A stretch of 64,000 bases of DNA from Trichomonas vaginalis G3 (Eukaryota; Parabasalia; Trichomonadida; Trichomonadidae), in assembly GCF_026262505.1 (NCBI RefSeq), contig NC_067207.1, forward strand, positions 22,536,082 through 22,600,081, read 5' to 3'. The position numbers and the translations under genes are program-made. The number at the start of each line of letters is the position of its first letter. Position 1 is the first letter of the stretch. Below the pieces are notes generated by a model. It had not been told where the DNA came from. It was given only the letters and a program-made list of their open reading frames with translations, and did no database searches. Shown piece by piece: positions 35,479 through 45,177 of this stretch.

Positions 35479-36315
35479 GATATCCTTTACGTATTTGAAT
35501 ATACAGGTGAAAAGCAAGATATTGTCTTAAGTCCATCAAAATATCTCATCCAGGTATGGGGTGCCCAAGGTGGATTCGTAAACAACGCGAGATCTGGTCT
35601 GGGCGCATACACAGAAGCAGTTTTTCACGTCAAAAATCAAACAAAACTCAACATTTATGTTGGTAGTCATGGCCAATGCAGCTCAACAAAGCTCACCAGT
35701 AATTTTTTCCAAGCTGGAATTAATGAAATTGGTCGTGAACGATATAGCTCATGCACTGGTGGTGGATCAACATTTATCAGTGTAAATGACAATAAGAATG
35801 ACGTCCTTATCGCTGCTGGTTCTGGTGGTGGCTCAGGGCAGTATCATAAAGAGAACCCCGGCGGTTATGGCGGTTACGTCGGAGGAATTGGTCAAGATCT
35901 TGAATATAATTCTGCACATGCAGGAGGAGGAACTCAAAGTCAAGGTGGGTCTGGAAGTCATTTTAGTTTTAATCAAGCGATTTGTGATTCATCACCCGGA
36001 TACTTCTTGCATGGAGGTAATGGAAGAACTTGTTGGGATGCTTCGTCAGGAGGTGGAGGAGGTGGTTATTATGGTGGTGGTGGAGGCGTTGACTTAGGCG
36101 GTGGAGGTGGAGGTAGTAGCTTCGCCAGAAGTGATCTTACATCTGTCACTTTTCGAAGCGGAAATCAGGCATTTAAATCTCCATCAGGTAAAATTGAAAC
36201 AGGCCACTCAGGCAACGGTCTTATCATCATCCAGCAAATCCTTCCTCGTACAGGCAGCAAATTATGCTTTGGCATCAAATTTTCTATTCATTTAATTTTT
36301 CTTATGTTATTTTGA
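35479..36315 (+). pseudogene. Glycine-rich (ALK/LTK-type) domain protein, truncated, copy 3
   Basis: 279-codon frame, fully open when read through by eye, starting after TGA with YVFEYTGEKQDIV and VWGAQGGFVNN. It has no ATG anywhere in the frame before the Gly-rich core. The loops differ from copies 1 and 2 (ERYSSC, NSAHAGGGTQSQ, NQAICDSSPG). It keeps the SGNGLIIIQQILPRTGS end. The ~60 bp upstream of the three copies (TTTTGTTTCATTTTT...CTGAGATATCC) is also shared by copies 2 and 3, so the duplication breakpoint lies before the domain. Confidence 0.72.
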
Positions 36316-36328
36316 TTCTCAATAAAGA

Positions 36329-36390
36329 AAAATAGTTGTGACACTTTTTACGGGCCTATGAATAAGCCGTGAAAAGTGTCACAGCTATTT
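36329..36390. repeat. Small hairpin element, good copy
   Basis: Inverted repeat AAATAGTTGTGACACTTTTT / AAAAGTGTCACAGCTATTT around a ~17-bp centre containing ACGGGCCTATGAATAAGCCGT. It lies directly after the stop of glycine-rich copy 3. It could be a miniature element or a 3' processing structure. Confidence 0.6.
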
Positions 36391-38000
36391 TGAATATTTT
36401 TTTTATTTAAATTATATGAGATGTTAGGGATAATCCTATGCAACAGAGTGTCTAAATTGAGTTTGATAAATAGAAATAACTTTGTATATTACATTGAAAT
36501 GTGATTGAATTACAATTTGAAATCATTCGTTCAATAAAACAACCATTTAACTAAATTATCATAAATGGTTATCTAAAAAAGATAAAAGTTAATACAATAC
36601 ATACAAAGTTTTATTACCCTATATTTCCAACTCTTGGAAAATTTTCATGACCCCCTACCCAGGGTCCTAAAATGGGTATTTTCCTCACACAGACACCGTG
36701 GTTTTTTGAGCCGGGAAATAAATAGCGCAGACAGTTTCTACATATAGAGACATGCTTATACTTAGAGTTTGACGGGAATCTAAAGTGATTTTTTTCTGCA
36801 TCGCGAAATCTAATGCAATCTCAAAATCATGAAGAAACTGCGAATCGGAGCGCAATTTTTTAATATGTTAATATATAAAGGTACCCCTACTACTGCAAAT
36901 GCTTCAAATGAAAATCTAAGAAATCAGATTAATTTGATCACATTAGTATAGTATTGGTCAAACCAAAAACTCATATGTTGATATATAGCCTATAGATATT
37001 CATATTATCTACTTTTCATTGAATTACATAAGATTTAATAATCTCATAAATATTCTTTTTAATTTTCCGAATTCCGTGTGCATTTAGATTGCCTATACCT
37101 GTATATAATAATTCTAGAATGGTTTGGTTAGATATTAAGTTTTTTAGATTAATATTTTAACATTTTGATAAAACAAGCATTTGTTCAATTTTAGAATCGC
37201 CATTGAACTCTAGTTTGACTAACATGATGTTGTATGATCAAATAAATTCTAACTTCATGAGATAAATTTTGAAATTAGAAAATGCGATATCTGACTCAAA
37301 TATTTATCTGAACACATTTAACATTCAATGATAAACTAAAGTACTATACAGCAGATTCGATTTGGCTTATATTTTATATAATCAACAAATAATCCTATAA
37401 AATTGTGCTATTCACGTTGCTCAAAGATGTATTGAACATTCCCTACTTGTGTATTGATAAAATTAGATATAGATTCTAATGTAAATCGATATTTTGAAAA
37501 TTCATATATATTTTGTCTTGGTTTGGCATTTGATCGTGTTGAAACCGGAATTGCAATATATATCATCTAAATATATAACTATCAAAATATGAGCTATAGA
37601 TTTTTAAATTATTCTCCTGAATATGAGTGACTAACATAATTATATTGAATTGAGTAGTAAGAATCATAAATATTAGAATCTGACGATAATTTATTATAAC
37701 TTTATATAGGAACAAGATTATAAATGATGATGAAAATAAAGATTAAATTTAAATCTGAAAATTTGAAAACATTAAGTGTATATGATAGCATTACAAAATT
37801 AAATTTTATGTGGAAGAGGAAATAGAGGAATTAGAAGTATTATGAGAAAATAATAAGATATAAAACAAGATTCTATTAAATGAGTTAATTTATAGAAAGG
37901 AATAACAGTGTGAATGTAGTAAATGAATGTTTTCATGATGTATTATTGAAATCTTAAGTTTTGTTAAGAAGATAATAAGGGAATCAAATTTTGTATTAGG
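36391..38000. other. Gene-poor AT-rich region
   Basis: About 1.6 kb with no credible ORF. One less AT-rich patch at 36640-36760 contains the short hairpin GACCC-CCTACCCA-GGGTC and looks like decayed foreign sequence, but I cannot assign it. Confidence 0.6.
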
Positions 38001-38366
38001 AAGTTTGACCGACAAGAGTGTATTGTGCACTCTTGTCGGTCTGCATGTCTCATTCCGGGAGACATTGTCACTGCATGTCTCCCAGAATGAGACAATCTTC
38101 CGCATTCATAACTTGAATGCGGAAGTTTGACCGACAAGAGTGTATTGTGCACTCTTGTCGGTCTGCATGTCTCATTCCGGGAGACATTGTCACTGCATGT
38201 CTCCCAGAATGAGACAATCTTCCGCATTCATAACTTGAATGCGGAAGTTTGACCGACAAGAGTGTATTGTGCACTCTTGTCGGTCTGCATGTCTCATTCC
38301 GGGAGACATTGTCACTGCATGTCTCCCAGAATGAGACAATCTTCCGCATTCATAACTTGAATGCGG
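38001..38366 (+). repeat. Three 122-bp tandem units, each with three hairpins
   Basis: The units start at 38001, 38123 and 38245, exactly 122 bp apart and practically identical. Hairpin 1: GACCGACAAGAGTG with CACTCTTGTCGGTC around TATTGTG. Hairpin 2: TGTCTCATTCCGGGAGACA with TGTCTCCCAGAATGAGACA around a short spacer. Hairpin 3: TTCCGCATTCA with TGAATGCGGAA. Short frames read across these units are by-products of the repeat. Confidence 0.9.
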
Positions 38367-38585
38367 AAGTTTGACCGACAAGAGTGCACAATACACTCTT
38401 GTCGATCTAAATGTATCTTACAATCAAAGACACTTTCATACAATCTTTTCGAAGTTAAAAAAAAAATTTAATTATTTCTTTCTTTTGTTTATTAAATCGC
38501 CTTACTCACGTACTAATCTCTTTTAGAGACTCTATCGAGCTATCCCCACATATAAACCTGTGACAATAATACATATTTACTCTCT

Positions 38586-38783
38586 TCATATTCTGATCTC
38601 ATGACACATTATCGCAAAAACTATAATTATACAACACATCTCATAAAGTCTCATTTTAGCCCTATCTAAGCGTTCAAAACCTATTTTCCACACGTAATCT
38701 GATTCTTCTGGCTCCGCTGATTCGATTTCTGCTGTCAGATCGTGAAAATATGCATCACATAAAGAGATAAATGCAAATTGCAC
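38586..38783 (-). other. Captured coding-like segment, left arm
   Basis: Open frame without an ATG, present as a mirror copy in the right arm (39062-39250, plus strand). The translation, with YFHDLTAEIESAEPEESD and GFERLDRAKMRLYEMCC, looks like genuine protein in composition, unlike the AT-rich surroundings. It may be a gene or exon piece captured by the element and duplicated with its arms. Function not recognised. Confidence 0.35.
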
Positions 38784-39061
38784 AACTTAATATTTTCCTT
38801 AAAATTTCTCTTCAGGTTCATACCTAAATAAGCTCTTTTTTTGAAAATTCAATTTTTTCCAAAAATGTATGAATTCAAAAGTTCAGATTATATCTAGTCA
38901 TTTTCCAACATTAATTTTGTGTTTTAGTTTTTGAGATATTCATTTTATTATACGTATTATTCAGAAAATTAAAAGAATTTGTGAGGGGAAACGGAGGAGA
39001 TAATAAATATGTAAAGATGGATGAATAGACAATTTGAAAAAAAAAGCAATAATTTTGAGTT

Positions 39062-39250
39062 GTGTTTATCTCTTTATGTGATGCATATTTTCACGATCTG
39101 ACAGCAGAAATCGAATCAGCGGAGCCAGAAGAATCAGATTACGTGTGGAAAATAGGTTTTGAACGCTTAGATAGGGCTAAAATGAGACTTTATGAGATGT
39201 GTTGTATAATTATAGTTTTTGCGATAATGTGTCATGAGATCAGAATATGA
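39062..39250 (+). other. Captured coding-like segment, right arm
   Basis: Mirror copy of 38586-38783. The left arm has 9 extra bases (CAATTTGCA) at the inner end; otherwise the segments agree. Frame open, no ATG. Confidence 0.35.
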
Positions 39251-39741
39251 AGAGAGTAAATATGTATTATTGTCACAGGTTTATATGTGGGGATAGCTCG
39301 ATAGAGTCTCTAAAAGAGATTAGTACGTGAGTAAGGCGATTTAATAAACAAAAGAAAGAAATAATTAAATTTTTTTTTTAACTTCGAAAAGATTGTATGA
39401 AAGTGTCTTTGATTGTAAGATACATTTAGATCGACAAGAGTGTATTGTGCACTCTTGTCGGTCAAACTTCCGCATTCAAGTTATGAATGCGGAAGATTGT
39501 CTCATTCTGGGAGACATGCAGTGACAATGTCTCCCGGAATGAGACATGCAGACCGACAAGAGTGCACAATACACTCTTGTCGGTCGAAGTTTTGCAATCG
39601 CGTTGTGATTGCAAAAGATTGTGCTATTCCTGCATATTTTCTACGAGCCTGCTTCATAAAATTGAATCCTTCTATCCAAATTAAATGCGATTTCGCTAAT
39701 CTTTCATCTAAAATCACTAATCAGAAGCATATTGCAAGTTA

Positions 39742-39902
39742 ACTTGAACCGGCATGTTCCTCCTATCCTGTCTTTCAGTTCTTTCTATCAGCCATGGTTC
39801 ACAAGGAGGAGAGCTTTGCGCACAATCAAACAGAAGATTGCGGCAGAGGAACCGGGAAGAGAGCAGCTTGAAGCGGTAAGCTGTTTTCAAGTCTTTAGTT
39901 AA
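39742..39902 (+). other. GC-rich island 1, coding-like fragment
   Basis: One plus-strand frame is open and reads FYQPWFTRRRALRTIKQK then IAAEEPGREQLEAV before TAA. The island is flanked by GTTAACTTGAA on the left and TTCAAG...GTTAAC on the right. Composition and residue use look like a piece of real protein, but no family is recognised. The minus strand also has an open frame, so the coding strand is not certain. Confidence 0.3.
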
Positions 39903-39964
39903 CAAACTTTAACAAAAGACATCTAAAAAATTTGAAATAATTGCAAAATAATGCCGTCAGGTAA

Positions 39965-40081
39965 TGCGCACCTAAGGGAGGTGTTTTGCGGGAGCTGGGG
40001 TATCTTGGTGAGTACTCAGGAGGCCAAGAAGGGCACCCTAACCGACATTTTGCTGACGCATTGTGTAAGCAACCATTCTGA
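39965..40081 (+). other. GC-rich island 2, coding-like or structured-RNA fragment
   Basis: A 38-codon plus-strand frame between TAA and TGA reads CAPKGGVLRELGYLGEY and so on, with balanced composition. The same stretch can fold: AATGCG pairs with CGCATT across the island, with inner stems CACCT/AGGTG and CTTGG/CCAAG. I cannot decide between a coding relic of a mobile element and an RNA. Confidence 0.3.
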
Positions 40082-41164
40082 TAACAGCTCAAACCGTCGG
40101 GACAAAATAATTTATGAAATTATAAGTCATCTTTCTAATACATATTTTTGGAAGGGCGTAAGATACGCCAACTTAAATATATTATTAAATATGAGAAAAT
40201 CGCTCAACAAAAAAACAATTCTTTCAAAAAGTTTGACATTGATTTTTCTAATACATATCCTATGGAAGGAGTTTACATTCACAAAATAAAAACTAGTTCA
40301 AAATCTTATTACTCCTTGAATTAAATTCATTTAATTTCAAATCCATTCCAAATCCTTAAATCTGTATTAAAATCATTTTGCTAACAACCAACACAATACA
40401 AATTACATTTCCATATATCTTCTTGTCCATTTTAATTTTTTATCTCATTTTATTTAATTTTATTTAAAGCATATAGACATCGAGATCCTTTACACATAGT
40501 TATATAAAAGTCAAATACATAATAAATTCTTAATTCTAGAGATATCTCAAAATCTCATTTTTTTAATTTAAAATACCTTTCATTTTTCACAGTACGATCA
40601 CAACAAACAAGCCATTTACTAATTAACACATATAAGAAAAATATCAAATTACAAAACAACTTTCAATATCATTCGCATCAAATTCTATTTTTTCATAATT
40701 ATCAACTACATGTTATTATATAATATATGTCGGCGCATATTCCACTCTATACAAGTGTCAGACACACTCACACAAAGCTGTGAGATTCATACCTCTATCA
40801 GTAGGACTTCTCAAATCAAGAACACATATGTTTCACTATCGCACATCTGTGTAGGATCTAATTAACCCTTTGGACTGGTACTTCAAAATTTGATAATTTG
40901 ATAATTTCATGTGATATCATCATTTGCCTTTAAAACAACTGTGTGTTAAACTAGACACGTTTCTCTATCATAATGCAAAATATCAAAGTTTGGGAGACTC
41001 CCAAAGTGTCTGAAACTGATCATAAGGGTGAAAAACCGTTTTCCAGAAGTTGGGAACGTATTTTCTAATAAGTAAATAGCAGAATATTCTAATATACCCG
41101 AATAGAAGGTATAACAAATGAAAATTTTGGACAAATATTACTAACAAATTCAATAGAATAAGAC

Positions 41165-42082
41165 TTATTTCAATCCATATTTTTCGAGGTCAATATTTCT
41201 AATTTTGTCCTTATATTCATTGAAATTATCAATAGTTAACGGTATTAAATCACGTTTTGTTCCCATGTGAGTTCTTAAATAAGGATGTTCGTGTTTTTCT
41301 GAAATCGACTTAGCCCATGTTGATCTATCGAGTACGTAAAACTGCGGGCATATCATTGGGAAACACATTTCTTTCTCTGTGAGAGGATCTGGTACTCCAT
41401 GTAAAGGATTGAGTGGATTATCGTTAGGATCAGTAAGTCCTTTACCAATTCTATATTTCTTTCCATTCCTAATGAATGTTATACCTGTTATCGGCGAAAT
41501 TTTTACGTATTTTGATTCTTTTTTGTCAATTTTCTTTGGTTTTTCTTTGTTAAGCTCGCCATCTTTAGATAATCTTTCAACAAGCTTTTTGCATATATCT
41601 ACTGAGTATCCGACTTTTCTTGCAAATTCTTCGTTCGATACGTCATTCCAAAAATCGGTATAGAGGGAAATAAACTTTTCTCTGGTTTCTGGTGCCCATC
41701 CAGATATTATATCATCTATTTGCTGATCTTCTTGAAAAAGTAACGTTGAATTTGAAGAAGAATTGTCTAATCTTCCTATTTCTTGTAGTTTCTTTTCTGT
41801 TTCTGCAAGGATTTTTTCTTTGTATTGATAGTTGTTTGCTAAATTTTCCTTAAGTTGGGCGATATCTGCTGAGTCAATTAGTCCGAAAAACAAATTAATA
41901 GGTTGTGCTTCGGGCCACACACAAATTAAGTCGTTGTAGTTATTATTTATTTGCTTTACATAATTCTGGTAGTTCTTTAAAATTCTATCTTTTGCATAAT
42001 TTCTTGCAAAATCAGATTCTATTTCGTCTAATGATGGAACAAACGGCTGCACATCCTCAAATTTGAGAACAGTAGCCGTCAT
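41165..42082 (-). CDS. Conserved-looking protein of unknown function
   Basis: 305 residues, ATG start, no signal peptide or membrane segment. The first ~190 residues are charged and helical (LKENLANNYQYKEKILAETEK). From about 195 there is a compact region (KISPITGITFIRNGKKY, then TDPNDNPLNPLHGVPDPLT and MICPQFYVLDRSTW) that looks like a folded, conserved domain. I do not recognise the family. It is transcribed away from the C2HC gene across a 472-bp gap. Confidence 0.7.
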   Translation of the reverse strand: MTATVLKFEDVQPFVPSLDEIESDFARNYAKDRILKNYQNYVKQINNNYNDLICVWPEAQPINLFFGLIDSADIAQLKENLANNYQYKEKILAETEKKLQEIGRLDNSSSNSTLLFQEDQQIDDIISGWAPETREKFISLYTDFWNDVSNEEFARKVGYSVDICKKLVERLSKDGELNKEKPKKIDKKESKYVKISPITGITFIRNGKKYRIGKGLTDPNDNPLNPLHGVPDPLTEKEMCFPMICPQFYVLDRSTWAKSISEKHEHPYLRTHMGTKRDLIPLTIDNFNEYKDKIRNIDLEKYGLK

Positions 42083-42554
42083 CTTGGATAATTAGAAAAT
42101 CTAAAAAAACACAAAAGATTTTTGACGATAGTTGCACCCCCTCAATTCCTATCGGATTTTTCCTTTCAATTTTACTTACGTGTTAAAAAATCGCTACTTC
42201 GAAACCGCTTATTACAAATATGGCAAAGATTGTAGATATAAATGTCTTTCGGCAAGTTCATTTTTCCTGAATAGTTTTTGGCGTTGTCAGTCTAATCGGA
42301 ATGCGATCATTTACGGTAAACACGTGAGTTAACTGTAACGAAAAATAATCTCAAAACAGGCAACATGTTTTAAATTCCAGACTATATTGGCGAAATGCCT
42401 GATCCTTGCAAATAAAAAATTTCAGAATTATGATTTTTATAAAAACAAAAAGTCGAGGTTTATAAAATCGTGAAATACAGTATTTCAAATGTATATGGAT
42501 CATAGATGATTCATTACACTGAGAATAAAATAAAATTTTTGGATAACTTCTAAA
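42083..42554. other. Intergenic region
   Basis: 472 bp with the 3' flank of the zinc-finger gene and the upstream region of the unknown gene; both genes run on the minus strand. A 66-codon plus-strand frame here starts without ATG and has no likeness to a protein. Confidence 0.55.
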
Positions 42555-43118
42555 TTAATTCTCTGGTGTGTATCCTGGTGCACCAGGTGGTTGATTTTTC
42601 ACGCAAAGGGCTTCGTGGAAAGGTAATTGAGATAATAAAACTGGTCTATTGCAAATTTTACATGGGAAAAGAGTATTTTCTATATCTGATCTAGGTTTTG
42701 GCATTCCACCATTAATATCAATCTGAGATTTGACAACACGATCGATTGTTGTTGTAGCTGTTCCAGTTAATTCTGCAATTGTACTTGAAACGAATGAAGC
42801 AACTGATACAGGTTCTTCTTGAGCTTTCAGTTTTTCGCGAATAAAGCGAAGCTGATCTTTAGACATTCTTTCACCTGTTTGCTGAAGATAAATTTTCTGA
42901 AAATATACTAAAATAGCTTCTAATCTTTCATTTGTCATTGTTGAAGCTGAAATTATCATATCACCTTCAGCATCTTTCGGTAATTGGCCCAGAGTTAAGC
43001 CAGTTGTGGCAGACTCCCATGGAACTGGTTCTGCCTTTACTTTTGAACGTCTTACATGCTCCTTTTTTGATTCTGATTTTTGTTTTGTTGAGCTAGCAGA
43101 GCTCTTTGTTTTCGGCAT
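42555..43118 (-). CDS. Small C2HC zinc-finger protein
   Basis: 187 residues. A basic, Ser/Lys-rich N-terminus (about 1-35) is followed by a helical middle part (ERLEAILVYFQKIYLQQTGE, residues ~64-84). A C-terminal zinc ribbon-like motif C-x2-C-x12-H-x3-C (PCKICNRPVLLSQLPFHEALC region, about residues 151-171) ends in a short Pro/Gly-rich tail. The C2HC pattern resembles small zinc fingers in nuclear and RNA-associated proteins, but the exact family is not clear. The gene is head-to-head with the coiled-coil gene (about 167 bp apart), so the two may share a promoter region. Confidence 0.72.
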   Translation of the reverse strand: MPKTKSSASSTKQKSESKKEHVRRSKVKAEPVPWESATTGLTLGQLPKDAEGDMIISASTMTNERLEAILVYFQKIYLQQTGERMSKDQLRFIREKLKAQEEPVSVASFVSSTIAELTGTATTTIDRVVKSQIDINGGMPKPRSDIENTLFPCKICNRPVLLSQLPFHEALCVKNQPPGAPGYTPEN

Positions 43119-43285
43119 TTTTTGAGCGTTAGAAAAGAAGTTAACAAACGAATTTTGTTTTGCAATTTGTATTTAAATAGCTTATCTGCTTAGCTTTTGA
43201 TTTTTCATATTAAATTGCCCCGTAAATACCCAGTTCTCTGATTTTGGCGCCAAAGTTTACATTTTTTGCCGTTTTCAATAAAAGG

Positions 43286-43984
43286 ATGAGTCAAGTTCAA
43301 AGAGAGCACAAGTATGTTCATGCGCATAGGATGCATTCCGTTGAAAGGCGTGAGCATGTGCGTCATGGCTCAAGAAATTTAGATTACGGAGAAGAAAAAA
43401 CTAAAAATAAATCTTATGACAGTATTCATCAAAGCAGACATCGTAAAAATTCGCCGGATGATTCAGAAAATCAAGGTGGAGATTCAGAAATTCAAAAATG
43501 GAGAACTACATTCGATTTATTAATTCAATTAATTGGAAAAACAACAGAAAATCCACCAGTTTTACCGAATTCTGATGAACAAAGGAGGGCTTTACTTGTT
43601 GATATGACAGGTGAAATTTGCCGCAAAGCAATTAATCCTACTGAATCAACTGAATATAAAGTTCTTCTTGAGAAATACGAACATCAAAAACGTAAATCTG
43701 AAAGACTTCGTAAAAGGACAGAAAAAATGCTCACAGAAGTTGAAGATAATCGTAATCGACTCGAAGAGCACATGAGGAAAGTACAAAAAGGTGAAAAAAC
43801 CGAAACAGATAGAATCCTTAAGAGTATTGATCAGCTAATGGCTGAGCAAGCTAAAAATCATCGTCAATTTTTGAAATCAAGCGCTACGTTAAGCTCGCCT
43901 AAGAGCAAACCACGAAGGAGTTATGATAGCGATTCGAGATCTTCTAAGTATTCATCTGAAGTTACATCAGAATCAGACGAATAA
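43286..43984 (+). CDS. Coiled-coil protein, function unknown
   Basis: 232 residues from the ATG at 43286, which is preceded by TTTTCAATAAAAGG with an Inr-like TCA 9 nt upstream. An open upstream extension has no ATG. The first ~75 residues are polar and His/Arg-rich. A helical part (EIQKWRTTFDLLIQLIGK) is followed by a long Lys/Glu-rich coiled coil at about 130-205 (LLEKYEHQKRKSERLRKR, EVEDNRNRLEEHMRK). The tail is Ser/Asp-rich (SDSRSSKYSSEVTSESDE), likely phosphorylated. Could be a cytoskeletal or centrosomal component; no family recognised. Confidence 0.75.
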   Translation: MSQVQREHKYVHAHRMHSVERREHVRHGSRNLDYGEEKTKNKSYDSIHQSRHRKNSPDDSENQGGDSEIQKWRTTFDLLIQLIGKTTENPPVLPNSDEQRRALLVDMTGEICRKAINPTESTEYKVLLEKYEHQKRKSERLRKRTEKMLTEVEDNRNRLEEHMRKVQKGEKTETDRILKSIDQLMAEQAKNHRQFLKSSATLSSPKSKPRRSYDSDSRSSKYSSEVTSESDE

Positions 43985-44108
43985 TTTTATTTTATTTATT
44001 TATCTCTATTAAAATGTTCATTTATTGTCTCTTTTAACACAAATACTTAATTGTTTGATATATATTGAAATTTCATTTAGGAAAAAAAAATTATTTAAAA
44101 AAAAATGT

Positions 44109-44918
44109 TTAGATACACAATTCAAAAGAATATTTGAATGTCTGGTCATATTGAGCAAACGCCTTGAGTGATGGTGTTGTGAAACCAACAATTGGATGCT
44201 TAATATCTTGGTTGACTTTGCAAATTAAATTCAAATTTGGCTTAACTTGGTATTGGCATAGAGCACTCCATTGTGTTGTGATCATCTTCTTTTTAGTTTC
44301 AGCGTCAATTGCAACTACAGGATGAAGTCTGAGAAATGTATGTACTTTTTCAGGAGCCATACCAAATATTAAGCCGTCTTCTTCAACACCATGATTAATT
44401 CCGACTCTGAAGATATTGAATTTGAAAAATGTTGAAGTCTTGAAATCAGAAATCGAGAATTTGGTATCTGTAGAGAAGTGTGGACGATAGTATTTCAATG
44501 TGGCATTGATTTCTTTGTCATAGCTTGCGGTAAAAGTATAATCTTTGCCAGAAATTGTATATGCAAAAGCCATAGCCAACTCATAGGGAGAATATCTGCC
44601 CTGAATTGATAAAACGCTGGATTTGAAGTTTACCTTTTGTGTTAAATCTGATTTTAATTTCATAACTCCGTTGTTTTCAATTGCAATGTTAAACTTTGTA
44701 TCTTCGTGAATGTATGGTGTGAGTTTAATGGACATGAATTGATTGGCATGCACAATATTTATGTTTCCAAAATCAAAGTAATAATTAACATTGAATTTGC
44801 GATTCGATTTGTCCACTGTGTATTCAAATGAATTGTACTTGTTTGAAAACTTAATAAAGCCATCTGATTTCAATGATGGATTAACAGCAATAAAAGAAGG
44901 AATGTCGAAAGATTTCAT
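44109..44918 (-). CDS. Probable Tom40/VDAC-like beta-barrel of the hydrogenosome membrane
   Basis: 269 residues with no signal peptide and no hydrophobic helix, but regular alternation of polar and hydrophobic residues in strands of about 10 residues (KFNVNYYFDFGNINIV, MKLKSDLTQKVNFKSSV, NATLKYYRPHFSTDTKFSI), typical of mitochondrial-type porins. The C-terminus, FKYSFELCI after a Tyr/Asp, resembles a beta-signal for membrane insertion. Trichomonads have several divergent Tom40-like channels in the outer hydrogenosomal membrane, which import precursors or pass metabolites. Assignment rests on strand pattern and length, not on a clear motif; an unrelated beta-rich protein is possible. Confidence 0.5.
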   Translation of the reverse strand: MKSFDIPSFIAVNPSLKSDGFIKFSNKYNSFEYTVDKSNRKFNVNYYFDFGNINIVHANQFMSIKLTPYIHEDTKFNIAIENNGVMKLKSDLTQKVNFKSSVLSIQGRYSPYELAMAFAYTISGKDYTFTASYDKEINATLKYYRPHFSTDTKFSISDFKTSTFFKFNIFRVGINHGVEEDGLIFGMAPEKVHTFLRLHPVVAIDAETKKKMITTQWSALCQYQVKPNLNLICKVNQDIKHPIVGFTTPSLKAFAQYDQTFKYSFELCI

Positions 44919-45177
44919 TCTGATTAAAATTTACATTGGTAGTGATATAATATTATTGACATTATTTATTAGATCATAAATTTCAAATTTTTGGTCGCAA
45001 AGATTGATATTTCAAATTAATTTTGATCAAATATCTTCGTTTTAAAGATCGTGAGTAGAAAAACATTGACATATGGATTGAGTATATATAGATGTATTAG
45101 CTGTTGTTTTAAAAAAGATTAAAAAATTAAATAAAATAACAAAATTTTTACTTTGACGCACCGAACTATAAATAAAA

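Larger units (their letters stand above)
38001..39587. mobile_element. Foldback-like inverted-repeat element built from hairpin units
   Basis: Two inverted arms of about 523 bp (38249-38771 and 39065-39587) surround a 293-bp AT-rich centre. The inner 405 bp of each arm have the same length and, as read by eye, essentially the same sequence. The outer arm parts consist of 122-bp units, three in tandem on the left and one on the right. Each unit is itself three palindromes. Long inverted repeats made from tandem subrepeats are the hallmark of Foldback (FB/Galileo) elements. I found no transposase and no clear target duplication, so this would be a non-autonomous copy, or an inverted duplication around a hairpin array. 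Confidence 0.55.
39588..41164. other. Gene-poor region with two GC-richer islands
   Basis: Next to the foldback-like element, 39590-39616 holds one more hairpin (TTTTGCAATC / GATTGCAAAA) in the position of hairpin 3. Islands of roughly 50% GC lie at 39740-39900 and 39950-40110. The rest (40110-41164) is AT-rich with no gene I can support. Confidence 0.55.

Noticed and set aside
37890..38396. Overlapping minus-strand frames with CETCRPTRVHN-type repeats, and the plus-strand match at 39440-39742
   Set aside because: They only read the 122-bp palindromic units and carry no sign of protein selection.
39990..40050. 5S-rRNA-like GGTGAGTACTCAGGAGG
   Set aside because: Only a short resemblance to the 5S loop E region; the remaining 5S sequence and helices are absent.
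40040..40060. CACCCTAACC as a telomerase-RNA-like template in the GC-rich island
   Set aside because: A 9-base match to 1.5 telomere repeats is expected by chance in 64 kb, and no telomerase-RNA fold is recognisable.
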